Below, in pieces: positions 36,062 to 45,743 of a stretch of DNA of 64,000 bases. Source of the DNA: an uncultured Alphaproteobacteria bacterium (GTDB lineage: Bacteria; Pseudomonadota; Alphaproteobacteria; RF32; CAG-239); NCBI GenBank assembly GCA_910585375.1, contig CAJUCZ010000004.1, forward strand, positions 24,466 to 88,465, in the 5' to 3' direction. Positions within the stretch are counted from its first letter, which is position 1. The number at the start of each line of letters is the position of its first letter. The notes beneath the pieces were generated by a model. The model made no database searches, was not told the origin of the DNA, and saw only the letters and a list, made by a program, of their open reading frames with translations. A program made the position numbers and the translations under genes.

Positions 36062-36433
36062 CTATTCGCACAAATAATAAATAGAATTATAAATGCTATA
36101 AGTATCGCAGTAGCCACTTTTATAAACAGGTTTGCCTCCGATTGCTTTGCAGCTGGCTTTCATATCACTGCAATCAGGTTTTTCTTTATTATCGGAAATG
36201 CAATCAGAATAGCGATCACAGTATGTAAACTTGTCATCACAACAGAAGCCGCGTAGTACGACAGTCAGGCAATTTCCGTTTTTACAAATTTGCCCGCTTG
36301 AACACTTAGAACTTCCGCAGCTTTCGTAATTAGTTGTCCCGTTTCTTCCGCATGATGCGCCTGCGGTATATTGGCATTCTCTGGCACAGTCGGCCCCCGA
36401 CTGCGCCTGCTGCGCAGGTGTCAGCGTTAAGCT
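36062..36433 (-). pseudogene. Fragment of a cysteine-rich secreted protein gene
   Basis: On the minus strand an open stretch of about 123 codons, ending in TAG at 36064-36062, reads DCARECQYTAGASCGRNG, YESCGSSKCSSGQICKNGNC and later FCCDDKFTYCDRYSDC. It is a clear cysteine-rich protein end (20 or so Cys) in the style of the two paralogues. It has no signal peptide, no ATG at its start and a stop at 36436-36434 just upstream, so only a C-terminal remnant is left. GC-rich palindromic sequence (GACTGCGCCTGCTGCGCAGGTGTC) marks the break. Confidence 0.65.
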
Positions 36434-36669
36434 TTACTGACATTAATCTTATTATAAAGTCATGTATATATAAACCATGTTTGAGAAGGGGTGTGATTTT
36501 CGGGAAAAGTTCGTGCAGAACGGTCGGAAAAAGAATTTTTATCAGCAAAGGTTTGCCGGAACAAAGGGGGAAAAATAAAAAATTTCTTTGCAATTTTCTT
36601 AAATTGTAATAGATTAAGCACGAGATTTTGAACAATAAGATTAAAAAGCCCTAAAACCACGGATTTGAA

Positions 36670-39132
36670 ATGTTAAAAACGCTGTCTTCTTTATTAAGCA
36701 CTTTTTTCTTTTTTGCAGTTATTGTGTTTGTTGTTGTAATCAGCACAATTTGGGATTATGCCGGAAAACTTCCTGATTATCGTCAGTTGGCCAAATACGA
36801 ACCGGCCGTTACGACCCGCCTGTATGCCGGCGATGGCCGCTTGTTGATGGAATATGCAACGGAAAAGCGTTTTTTTGTACCGGTAGATAAAATTCCTGAA
36901 AAAGTAAAGAATGCGTTTATTGCGGCTGAAGACAAAAAGTTTTATTCCCATTCCGGTATTGATTATGTCGGAATTGTGCGCGCGGTCTTGAGCAATATTA
37001 AAAAAATCGGTACCGGCGCCCGTCCCGGCGGCGCTTCGACAATTACCCAGCAGGTAGCTAAAAATTTCTTGTTGTCGTCCGAATTGTCTTACAGCCGCAA
37101 AATCAAAGAAGCCATTTTGGCAACGCGGATTGAACAGGCTTTTTCCAAAGATCATATTTTGGAACTTTATCTGAATGAAATTTATCTCGGTAACCGCTCC
37201 TATGGGGTCGGTGCCGCTGCATTGAATTATTTTGGCAAATCTTTGGACGAGTTGACTTTGGAAGAAGCCGCTTATCTGGCGGCTTTGCCTAAAGGACCGA
37301 ACAATTATAATCCCAAAACCAAAAACGCTGCTGCCGTCGCCCGCCGCAACTGGGTGATTGACCGCATGGTCGAAGACGGCTATGTCAGTGAGGAAGAAGC
37401 GCTTGCAGCCAAGGAAAAACCGTTGGTTACCATACAGCGGAATAATGAGTTTGTCAAAGATTCACAATATTTTAGTGAAGAAGTCCGCCGCCGCATAACC
37501 GACAAATTCGGAGATGATGCCTTGTATGAAGGCGGATTGCTGGTTCGGACGACTGTTGATCCTAAATTGCAGGAAATTGCCACAAAAGTCTTTAGAAAAG
37601 GTTTGCAGGATTATGACGATCGTCACGGTTGGCGCGGGGCTGTGGCCAATATTAGTTTGGATGGCGATTATAAAGAAACTCTTGCTAAAATTGAAATGCC
37701 GAAAGGCGCGGACAAAAACTGGCAGAAAGCCGTCGTACTCGAAACATCCAAAGACAAAGCCGTTATTGAAACAAGTGCCGGAGAACGCGGCTCAATTCCT
37801 CTGGCCTTTATGCCTTCTGCCGGCAAGACGCTGAAAAATCAAGGGATTACCGGTCCGTTGGGCAGTGTTGCCAAATATTTGGAAAAAGGCGATGTGATAT
37901 ATGTGGAGAAAGCGGCTGAAAAGGAAATTGCCGCCAAAAAATTGACGGCGGACAGTTATCATTTGCGTCAGGTGCCGGATGTTCAGGGCGCTTTGATTGT
38001 ACTTGACCCGCATACCGGCAAAGTGTTGGCTGCTGTCGGCGGATATGATTTTTCCCAGTCGCAGTTTAACCGCGCGACGCAGGCCAAACGCCAGACCGGC
38101 TCTTCTTTCAAGCCTTTTGTTTATATTACGGCTTTGGATAACGGCTATTCTCCCACGGATTTAATTTTGGATGCGCCGTTTGTGTTGGATCAGGGCGAGG
38201 GGTTGCCGAAATGGAAACCCAAAAACTATTCGGTTAATTTTTACGGCCCGACAACATTACGTCAGGGAATTGAAAAATCGCGCAATTTGATGACTGTCCG
38301 TCTGGCGCAGGACTTGGGCATGGATAAAGTTTCGGATTATGTCCGCCGCTTCGGGATTAACGATAATCTGCCAAAACTGCTTTCCATGTCTCTGGGGGCT
38401 TCAGACACGCGTTTGATTAATATGGCGGCGGGCTATGCCATGATTGTAAACGGCGGCAAAAAAATTGAGCCTTATTTTATTGAGCAGGTGCAGGATCGCA
38501 ACGGCAAAACCATTTTGAAACATGACAAACGCGAATGTGCCGGCTGCAATGTAAACTTTTATGAAAGTCAGGAAACGCCGAAACTGATTGATAATCGGGA
38601 ACAAATTGTTGATCCGCTCAGCGCTTATCAGATGACCAGTATTCTTGAAGGCGTGGCAATCAGGGGAACAGCCTCCCGTCTGCGTAATTTAAACAAACAT
38701 CTGGCGGGCAAAACCGGAACCACCAATGATAATAAAGATTCCTGGTTCATTGGCTTTTCTCCGGATTTGGTCGTGGGCGTTTATCTTGGCTTTGACGAAC
38801 CGAGAACGTTGGGCAGACGGGAGACCGGCGCAACCGCAGCGCTGCCGGTTTTTTATGATTTTATGCAGCAGGCCCTGAAAAACCAGCCGGATATTCCTTT
38901 CCGGATTCCAAACGGCATTAAGCTTGTGCGGGTTAACCATACGACCGGAAAACCGGCAACCCCGATGGATAAGTCCGTTATTGTCGAGGCTTTGAAACCG
39001 GACTTTGATTTTGACAAACAGGCACAAAGGGTAATTGGCGGAGAAACGGTGGCCGCAGACGGTAAAGAAGCGCCGTCTTCCGGTTATTCCGCAGAAGAGG
39101 GCGGAGATTTTCAGCTTGGCGGACAATATTAA
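36670..39132 (+). CDS. mrcA: Penicillin-binding protein 1A (bifunctional glycosyltransferase/transpeptidase)
   Basis: The 820-residue class A PBP is anchored by an N-terminal helix (LSTFFFFAVIVFVVVISTIW). The GT51 domain has FIAAEDKKFYSHSGIDYVGI and GGASTITQQVAKNFLL (about 92-145). The transpeptidase has the active Ser in TGSSFKPFVYI (SxxK), KSRN (SxN) and GKTGTTNDN (KTG). It polymerises and cross-links peptidoglycan. The stop is 14 bases from prfB. It is probably the first gene of a run of five on this strand. Confidence 0.96.
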   Translation: MLKTLSSLLSTFFFFAVIVFVVVISTIWDYAGKLPDYRQLAKYEPAVTTRLYAGDGRLLMEYATEKRFFVPVDKIPEKVKNAFIAAEDKKFYSHSGIDYVGIVRAVLSNIKKIGTGARPGGASTITQQVAKNFLLSSELSYSRKIKEAILATRIEQAFSKDHILELYLNEIYLGNRSYGVGAAALNYFGKSLDELTLEEAAYLAALPKGPNNYNPKTKNAAAVARRNWVIDRMVEDGYVSEEEALAAKEKPLVTIQRNNEFVKDSQYFSEEVRRRITDKFGDDALYEGGLLVRTTVDPKLQEIATKVFRKGLQDYDDRHGWRGAVANISLDGDYKETLAKIEMPKGADKNWQKAVVLETSKDKAVIETSAGERGSIPLAFMPSAGKTLKNQGITGPLGSVAKYLEKGDVIYVEKAAEKEIAAKKLTADSYHLRQVPDVQGALIVLDPHTGKVLAAVGGYDFSQSQFNRATQAKRQTGSSFKPFVYITALDNGYSPTDLILDAPFVLDQGEGLPKWKPKNYSVNFYGPTTLRQGIEKSRNLMTVRLAQDLGMDKVSDYVRRFGINDNLPKLLSMSLGASDTRLINMAAGYAMIVNGGKKIEPYFIEQVQDRNGKTILKHDKRECAGCNVNFYESQETPKLIDNREQIVDPLSAYQMTSILEGVAIRGTASRLRNLNKHLAGKTGTTNDNKDSWFIGFSPDLVVGVYLGFDEPRTLGRRETGATAALPVFYDFMQQALKNQPDIPFRIPNGIKLVRVNHTTGKPATPMDKSVIVEALKPDFDFDKQAQRVIGGETVAADGKEAPSSGYSAEEGGDFQLGGQY

Positions 39133-39146
39133 GGAGTATAAAAGAG

Positions 39147-40242
39147 ATGAGAGCAGAAATTGCGGAAGTTGTTGAAGAAATCAGGCAGTCGCTGGAACTG
39201 CTGAGGAGGTCTCTTTGACTATGATAATGCTGTATTGCGCCTGAGCGAACTCAATGCGTTGAGCGAAGATGCCAATCTTTGGAACGATGCTGAAAAAGCC
39301 AAAAAACTGATGAGCGAAAAAACGCGTCTGGAAGACAATCTCGGCCATTATGATGCAATGTTCAAGGCTCTGAATGATACGGTTGAACTTGCAGAAATGG
39401 CAGAAACAGAGGATGACGAAACCGTTATTGCCGAAGCTTATCAGGAACTTTTGTCCTTAAAAGAGGAGGCCAAACGCGGTGAACTGGAAGCCTTGCTCTC
39501 GGGAGAAGTCGATGCCAACGACGCCTTTTTGGAAGTTCATGCCGGCAGCGGCGGCACCGAGGCGCAGGACTGGGCGGAAATGCTGGCGCGTATGTACAGC
39601 CGCTGGGCGGAAAACCGCAAATTTAAAACCGAATATATAGAAGAAACCGAAGGCGATGTCGCCGGCATTAAATCCGTAACCCTGAAAATTTCCGGACATA
39701 ATGCCTATGGCTGGTTGAAGTCGGAAACCGGAGTACATCGTCTGGTGCGGATTTCACCTTTCGACAGTGCGGCGCGCCGCCATACCAGTTTTGCCTCGGT
39801 CGGAGTCTATCCGGTACTGGATGATGATATTGAAATTGAGATTAATGAATCCGACTGCCGGGTTGATACCTATCGCGCCAGCGGTGCCGGCGGCCAGCAT
39901 ATTAACAAAACCGATTCTGCGGTTCGTATAACGCACATTCCGACCGGAATAGTCGTACAGTGCCAAAACCAGCGCTCTCAGTTTCAAAACCGTGACGCTG
40001 CGTGGAAAATGCTCAAAGCCCGCCTGTACGAGCTGGAACTCAAAAGACGCGAAGAAGCCGAGCAGGCAATGCGAGATAATCAAAGCGACATCGGCTGGGG
40101 GCATCAGATCCGTTCTTATGTTTTGCAGCCTTATAAAATGGTCAAAGATTTGCGGACGGAAGCTGAAACTTCTGATACCAAGGCCGTTCTAGACGGTAAT
40201 ATTGATATGTTCTTAAGTGCGGCGCTCGCACATAAATTATAG
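39147..40242 (+). CDS. prfB: Peptide chain release factor 2, with programmed +1 frameshift
   Basis: RF2 reads UGA/UAA stop codons and releases the peptide. The gene starts at ATG 39147 (AAGGAG upstream), runs 23 codons to an in-frame TGA at 39216-39218, and continues in the +1 frame as [19 protein letters not shown]... to 40242. The joined product is about 364 residues, normal for RF2. It contains the peptidyl hydrolysis motif [15 protein letters not shown] and the recognition region. The upstream 23-residue part is helical and matches the RF2 N-terminus. Starting at the later TTG would truncate it, so the frameshift is the right model. Confidence 0.95.
39203..39219 (+). promoter_or_regulatory. 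RF2 autoregulatory frameshift site
   Basis: AGGAGG-TCT-CTT-TGA-C: an internal Shine-Dalgarno-like AGGAGG three bases before CTT TGA C, the same arrangement as the known E. coli prfB frameshift site. Low RF2 slows termination at TGA and favours the +1 shift. Confidence 0.95.
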
Positions 40243-40253
40243 ATGAGGCAAAA

Positions 40254-41099
40254 ATGAAAAAAAGTGGAAAATGGTTAAAAAGGGCCGTTGTTGCCGGTGT
40301 TGTAATTTATGCTTTATTTTGTGCTGCTGTTTATTTTTATCCGCAATACTTTTTTTACAATCCAACGCATGTGCCTTCAAATCTGGACAATGCCCGTGCA
40401 AAAGGTTTTATGGCCGAGCGTGTTGATTATGTTTCCGAAGACGGCACGCCGCTGTTCGGCTGGTATATTCCTCCGCGTCAGAACAATATGCCGTTGGTTG
40501 TATTTATGCATGGAAATTCTTATAATATTGAAACCTTTTATAATAAAATGCAGCCGCTGGCAGAAGCCGGATATGGCGTTTTTATGCCGGAATATCGAGG
40601 ATTTGGCGGCATAGAGGGCAAAATTACGCAGGCCAATCTGGAGGCAGACGCCATCGCTGCGGTCAGAAAACTGCAACAAATGGGGTATGATAATTCCCGT
40701 ATGGTGATCTATGGCATGTCTTTGGGATCTCATATGGCAACCAACAGCGTTTATAAACTGCAGAATGACGGAAACTTTGCCGGCCTGATTTTGGAAGTGC
40801 CGTTTGATAATATTGAAAACGTTGTCCGGCTGGTTGTGCCTGTTCCGCTGCCGCTGCAATACATTGTTCAAGACAAATATCACAATGAAGAAATGCTTTC
40901 CGGTGTAAATGCGCCTCTTTTGCTGATGGGCGGCACACATGACCGCACGGTTCCCGTTGAATTGGCAAAAAAATTATATACATTTGCTAAAGAACCCAAA
41001 AATATGATTATATATCAGGAAGGAACACACAGCGGCCTGTACGATATGCAAAATTATAAAGATGTTCTTTCATGGTTGGAAAACTTAAGAAGAAAGTAA
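40254..41099 (+). CDS. Alpha/beta hydrolase (BEM46-like), membrane-anchored
   Basis: The 281-residue protein has an N-terminal hydrophobic anchor (AVVAGVVIYALFCAAVYFY, about 11-29). The hydrolase fold has VVFMHGNSYNIETF (oxyanion loop), VIYGMSLGSHMA (nucleophile Ser in GMSLG), GGTHDRTVPVELA (Asp) and EGTHSGLYDM (His). It resembles bacterial BEM46-like hydrolases; the substrate is unknown. It lies 11 bases after prfB and 3 bases before the AsmA-like gene, so the genes are co-transcribed. Confidence 0.85.
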   Translation: MKKSGKWLKRAVVAGVVIYALFCAAVYFYPQYFFYNPTHVPSNLDNARAKGFMAERVDYVSEDGTPLFGWYIPPRQNNMPLVVFMHGNSYNIETFYNKMQPLAEAGYGVFMPEYRGFGGIEGKITQANLEADAIAAVRKLQQMGYDNSRMVIYGMSLGSHMATNSVYKLQNDGNFAGLILEVPFDNIENVVRLVVPVPLPLQYIVQDKYHNEEMLSGVNAPLLLMGGTHDRTVPVELAKKLYTFAKEPKNMIIYQEGTHSGLYDMQNYKDVLSWLENLRRK

Positions 41100-41102
41100 A
41101 AA

Positions 41103-44100
41103 ATGAAAATAATCAGCAATCGGGCATATATTTTTCATAAAACAATGGATTATCTCGGGGTTGCCGTTCTCGGGCTGATTTTGTTGTTTTTGTGGCAGCT
41201 GTACAGCGGTCCGATAGCCGTTCCTTTCTTAAAGCCTTATATTATAAAGGCATTGAATCATGATGATGCCGAATATCAGGTTTCTCTGGATTCCGTCAAC
41301 CTGGAACTGGTCAGGTCAATTAAGCCGGTGAAAATTATTGCCAATAACGTGTCTTATCGCAAAACGGACGGAAGTTTTGTCGCCAGTGCACCCAAAACTT
41401 CTGTTTCCTTCAGTATTCGCGCACTTTTGCATGGTGTCGTTGCCCCGAGCAATATTGAGGTCAGCAGTCCGCGGATTTATGTTTTTACCGATTACGGGGT
41501 TCAAAAAGAACAGGAAAATATTGCCAACCAGAAAAAGCTGGCTTTTTATTTTGACTATTTTGAAGATTTTCTGGAACGCTTCAATTCCGATGACCAGACT
41601 TATTCCGAGAGTTATATCAACAAAATAGAAATTAATAATGCCGAGGTTGAATTGCATGAAGTCGATCTGGGGCGCAAATGGGTCTTTTCTGATTTGAACT
41701 ATCTTTTTGACCGGAATTTTACCTCTATAGAATCAGACATCAGTGCTTTGCTGAAATTTGAAGACCAACTGGCCTCGGTCGGATTAAATCTGGAATATAA
41801 AATGCTGGGTGAAAAACTGGCGCTGGAATTTTATTTTTCTGACGTCGTGCCGTCACAAATAGCAACATCCATGCCGGCCGGCGGTTTTGCCGATGAACTG
41901 GCCAAAGTCAATTTGCCGTTGAGTGGCAGACTCGATGCCCTGATAGATTTTCGCAGCGTTCTGAAAAATAAAGATGATGTGGCACGGAGCCTTGATAACG
42001 CTCTGGAAAAAATAAGCTTTTCTCTTGAAGGCGGTAACGGCAGCATCCAGTTTTCCGAGGGTGCTGACTATAAATATAAAGTCGCCTCGCTGGTGCTGGG
42101 CGGAAACATCTCTGCCGGTTTGGACAAAGTCAGCATCAAAGACGCCTCGTTTGATTTGGATAACCAGAAGACCAAACTGAATTTGGAGCTGACCGGACTG
42201 AAAAAATATTTTCTTGAGCAGTCAGCCGAGGATATGAAGGTTTCTTTTCAGGCTGATATTGCCGAACTGAAGTTTGATGATCTGTACCGGCTCTGGCCGC
42301 GGGCTCTGGCCGAAGACGCCTGGGTATGGAGCGAAGACAGCTTGTACGGAGGCAAGGCTAAAAATGCCCGCTTTAATGTGGACTTTGCATATGATAAAAA
42401 GCAAAAGGCCGTGGTGTTTAAAGACTTTAAAGGCAGAGCGGATATTGACGGTGTTAACCTGAATTATCTGCGAGGAATGCCTGATATCCAAAATATATAC
42501 GGAACTTTCAGTATTGATACCAAAGAATTAAAAGTTGCCATAGACAAAGGTGTTTCAAACGGCGTTATCATGACCGGCGGTTCGGTTCTGCTGTACGATC
42601 TTGATAAGGAAGACAGCTTTGCCGATATTAATATTGTTGCCGAGAGCTCTATTACCGATGCTCTGAAGCTGATTGACAATCCGCCGCTGGGTTTTGCTTC
42701 GGAAATGGGGTTGAAACCCGACAGCATTGACGGAACTGCCGTAACCGATTTGGGGTTGAAATTTGAGCTGCGCAATGACCTCGGGACGGATGATGTTCAG
42801 GTCAAAGTAAAATCTGATCTGAAAGATGTGACTATTCCCAAGATTGTTGGAGAAAAAGATGTCAAGGCACAGGAATTGAAAATGGATGTAACTAACGCCG
42901 GTATGCTGATTGAGGGAAATGTTACACTTGACGGATCACCTTTTAAACTGGTCTGGAGCGAGAATTTTACTAAAGAAAAAAAATATAACAGCCGTTACCA
43001 ATTGTCATTTCTGTACAACGCAGCTTTTAAAAAGAAGTGGGGAATTGACTATGAGATTCTGAACCCGCCTTATATTGACGGGACAGCCGAAGTTCTGGCC
43101 GAAATTACCTCCTTCCCGCAGGATAAAATGAAAGTCAGCCTCAATGCCGAACTGACAAACGCAAAATTGGATTTTTCATTCTTGGGACTGAACAAAAAAC
43201 TGGGAGAAAAAGCATTATTAAAAGCGGATATTGATGTCGATAACGGAAAAATTGTTTCCGTGCCGTCTTTGAGCTTTGATAAATTTGACTTTAATCTTCA
43301 GGGTAAAATTGCCCTTAATAAAAACCAACAAGTAACAACGGTTGACATCTCGGGCATCCGTGCACCCAAAACGGCGGCCAAAGCTAAAATCGAATTTGCT
43401 TACAAGCCCAGAGAAAAGGTCAAAATCAATGTTTCCGGCACCAGTTACGACTTGTCAGCCTTGTTTGCGCAAAAAGAAAACGCCAAACCTAAAAACAATA
43501 AAAATGTAAAAAGCGCAAAAAATCTTTCCCGCCCCAAAACGGAAGACAGCCTGAAAAACGTGACGGATACCGATATTAATATTGCTGTAAATAACCTTTG
43601 GACCAGTGAAAAATCAATGATAAAGAATTTTGCCGGTTCTGCCAAACTTGTTAACGGCATTGGCATTAAGGAAATGCATTTGGTCGGCAACTTCACGTCA
43701 TCGCCCCATTCTTATCTGCGCTTGAATTATGTGCCGCATGCCAATAAGGAATATTTGCTGGACATTGACAGCAACGATGCCGGCAACACACTCAAATTTT
43801 TGCGGCTTTATGATAATATGAAAGGCGGACGGCTGAATGTGAGCGCGCGGCGGGATAAGAACAAAGACTTTGTCGGTCATGCCAAAATTCGTGATTTCAG
43901 TGTTCATAATACGCCGGTTCTGGCCAAATTGCTGACCGTGGCTTCTTTTACCGGCATGGTCAATTTGTTGACCGGCGAAGGCGTGAAATTCTCTCATTTT
44001 GACGCCCCGTTCACTTATTCTGACCAGATATTGTCTGTAAAAGAGGCAAAAACCTTTGGAAATGTATTGGGCATTACCGCTAATGGGAGCTACGATTTGT

Positions 44101-44345
44101 ATTATGACGACATAGATGTCAGCGGCGTGGTTGCTCCGGCTTACAGCTTGAACAGCTTTATCGGTAAAATTCCGTTGGTTGGAAACTTGCTTTCCGGCAA
44201 GGATGGCACGGTTTTTGCCGCTAATTATAAGATTAAAGGCAATATTGAAGATCCGCAAATCAGCTTAAATCCGCTTTCGGCGTTGAGCCCGAGTTCGTTA
44301 AAGGATATGCTGTCTTCCCTTTTTGGAGGGAGTAATGGCAAATAG
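41103..44345 (+). CDS. AsmA/YhdP-like envelope protein
   Basis: The 1080-residue protein has a single N-terminal membrane helix (LGVAVLGLILLFLWQLY, about 17-34). A very long beta-rich periplasmic chain follows, with a DUF3971-type middle and an AsmA-like C-terminus (LNVSARRDKNKDFVGHAKIR, DFSVHNTPVLAKLLTVASFTGM, and ANYKIKGNIEDPQISLNPL near the end). Members of this superfamily are proposed bridges moving phospholipid to the outer membrane. A charged, Lys/Asn-rich linker lies around residue 800. It begins 3 bases after the hydrolase stop and overlaps the next gene by 11 bases. Confidence 0.85.
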   Translation: MKIISNRAYIFHKTMDYLGVAVLGLILLFLWQLYSGPIAVPFLKPYIIKALNHDDAEYQVSLDSVNLELVRSIKPVKIIANNVSYRKTDGSFVASAPKTSVSFSIRALLHGVVAPSNIEVSSPRIYVFTDYGVQKEQENIANQKKLAFYFDYFEDFLERFNSDDQTYSESYINKIEINNAEVELHEVDLGRKWVFSDLNYLFDRNFTSIESDISALLKFEDQLASVGLNLEYKMLGEKLALEFYFSDVVPSQIATSMPAGGFADELAKVNLPLSGRLDALIDFRSVLKNKDDVARSLDNALEKISFSLEGGNGSIQFSEGADYKYKVASLVLGGNISAGLDKVSIKDASFDLDNQKTKLNLELTGLKKYFLEQSAEDMKVSFQADIAELKFDDLYRLWPRALAEDAWVWSEDSLYGGKAKNARFNVDFAYDKKQKAVVFKDFKGRADIDGVNLNYLRGMPDIQNIYGTFSIDTKELKVAIDKGVSNGVIMTGGSVLLYDLDKEDSFADINIVAESSITDALKLIDNPPLGFASEMGLKPDSIDGTAVTDLGLKFELRNDLGTDDVQVKVKSDLKDVTIPKIVGEKDVKAQELKMDVTNAGMLIEGNVTLDGSPFKLVWSENFTKEKKYNSRYQLSFLYNAAFKKKWGIDYEILNPPYIDGTAEVLAEITSFPQDKMKVSLNAELTNAKLDFSFLGLNKKLGEKALLKADIDVDNGKIVSVPSLSFDKFDFNLQGKIALNKNQQVTTVDISGIRAPKTAAKAKIEFAYKPREKVKINVSGTSYDLSALFAQKENAKPKNNKNVKSAKNLSRPKTEDSLKNVTDTDINIAVNNLWTSEKSMIKNFAGSAKLVNGIGIKEMHLVGNFTSSPHSYLRLNYVPHANKEYLLDIDSNDAGNTLKFLRLYDNMKGGRLNVSARRDKNKDFVGHAKIRDFSVHNTPVLAKLLTVASFTGMVNLLTGEGVKFSHFDAPFTYSDQILSVKEAKTFGNVLGITANGSYDLYYDDIDVSGVVAPAYSLNSFIGKIPLVGNLLSGKDGTVFAANYKIKGNIEDPQISLNPLSALSPSSLKDMLSSLFGGSNGK

Positions 44346-44811
44346 GCTGAAAATCGGGGTGGATTTTCACGGTGTTATTACGGCAAATCCTCATTTTTTC
44401 AGCGCTTTCACGCAGGAAGCCGTCAGTCGCGGTTGGGAGATACACGTGATTACCGGCGGTCCAGGCAGTGTTATCTGTAAAATGCTGGACGATTGGAAAA
44501 TCTCTTATACCACCGTTTTTGCAATTTTAGATTTTTATGCAGCCTTAGATAAGGTAGCCTACAAGAAAAATAACGAATTCCATATTGACGATAAATTATG
44601 GAACAGCGCCAAGGCTTTATATTGCAAAGAGCACGGCATAGATATTCATATTGACGACAGCACGATTTATAAAAAATGGTTTTCCACGCCATATTGTCTT
44701 TATGATGCTTTTGATAACAGATGTCGTCTGGATAACGGAACTGAAATGGATTTTTCTGCCGGTGCGGTTGCCGCGCTGGATGAAATCGGGCGAATGGCAA
44801 AAAGGGCATAA
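44335..44811 (+). CDS. HAD-like hydrolase / 5'-nucleotidase-type protein
   Basis: I start it at ATG 44335 (GGAGGGAGTA upstream), inside the last codons of the AsmA-like gene, giving 158 residues. The N-terminus KIGVDFHGVITANP carries a HAD motif I variant (DFHG in place of DxDG). ITGGPGSVICKML resembles motif II and HIDDSTIYKKW motif IV. It is probably a small phosphatase, but the second Asp of motif I is replaced by His, so activity is uncertain. Confidence 0.7.
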   Translation: MANRLKIGVDFHGVITANPHFFSAFTQEAVSRGWEIHVITGGPGSVICKMLDDWKISYTTVFAILDFYAALDKVAYKKNNEFHIDDKLWNSAKALYCKEHGIDIHIDDSTIYKKWFSTPYCLYDAFDNRCRLDNGTEMDFSAGAVAALDEIGRMAKRA

Positions 44812-44829
44812 AGACGTCCGGTATCCGCT

Positions 44830-45034
44830 TTTTCAAATTAAAATTTTAAACGAATCTTAAGAATTCCCCGTTACACTGTGCGCGGAAAAGAAGGATAATA
44901 TGCCTTTGTGGGCAGAAAGCTCAAAACTGACGGCTATAAACGAAAGTAAGTCTACAAGTCTGATTTTTAAAGACTAAATAAGACGGCATTCGTCAATAAT
45001 ACGCTGTAAGGCCCGTAATTAAAGGTGAGTGGTA
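44830..45034. other. Intergenic region
   Basis: About 200 bases. I see no gene, strong terminator or recognisable promoter. Confidence 0.4.
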
Positions 45035-45739
45035 ATGATAAGTGAAGAAATTGTCCATGTCAAAGGTCAGCCCCAAAAGCTGGTTGTGTTTCTGCACGGC
45101 TATATAGACAGCGCGCCTGCGCTTGACCGGAAGATAAATGTTCTGACGGACGGTCTGGACAATACTGCGGTTCACGTTCCGCAGGCGCCCGTTATCTGTG
45201 AGGTACATGAAAACAAACGCCAATGGTATTCCATGCACCGTTTTGATCCGGATGATGCCCGCAAATTTGTTCCGACCATGGAAGAATGCGTTGCAATTTA
45301 TGACCGGATGGGACTGGGTCTGGCAGAGGCTTATGCTTATCTGAATGATTATATTGAAGAACGTCTGGATTTATACGGATTGGAAGCTGAAGACCTGTAT
45401 CTTTGCGGTTTTTCTCAGGGTGCCATGCTTGCTATGTATTACGCTTTGCAACATGAAGAAACAATCGGCGGCTGCGTCAGTTTCAGCGGGATATTAACGC
45501 CGCATACTTATTTGCTCAAACATCACAAATCAACGCCGGATGTCTTGCTTATCCATGGCAATGCCGACAATCTTGTTCGTTTTGAAGCGCTGAATTTTAC
45601 ACGTAGCCAACTGGAACAAATGGGCTGCAGTGTTTCGACTTATGTTGTAAAAGACGGCCGCCACATGGTAACGGAAGACGGGATGGCAAAGGCTCTGGAA
45701 TATATAAACGGCCGGCATCTGAAACAAAAGGCTGTCTGA
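45035..45739 (+). CDS. Phospholipase/carboxylesterase-type alpha/beta hydrolase
   Basis: From ATG 45035 (AGGTGAG upstream) the protein has 234 residues. The catalytic triad is visible: LCGFSQGAMLAMYYAL (Ser in GFSQG, about 126), IHGNADNLVRFEALN (Asp) and KDGRHMVTEDG (His). KLVVFLHGYIDSAPALDRK near residue 14 forms the oxyanion loop. This is the YpfH / lysophospholipase-carboxylesterase family. It is a single gene; its stop is 4 bases from the convergent binding-protein gene. Confidence 0.87.
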   Translation: MISEEIVHVKGQPQKLVVFLHGYIDSAPALDRKINVLTDGLDNTAVHVPQAPVICEVHENKRQWYSMHRFDPDDARKFVPTMEECVAIYDRMGLGLAEAYAYLNDYIEERLDLYGLEAEDLYLCGFSQGAMLAMYYALQHEETIGGCVSFSGILTPHTYLLKHHKSTPDVLLIHGNADNLVRFEALNFTRSQLEQMGCSVSTYVVKDGRHMVTEDGMAKALEYINGRHLKQKAV

Positions 45740-45743
45740 ACGG

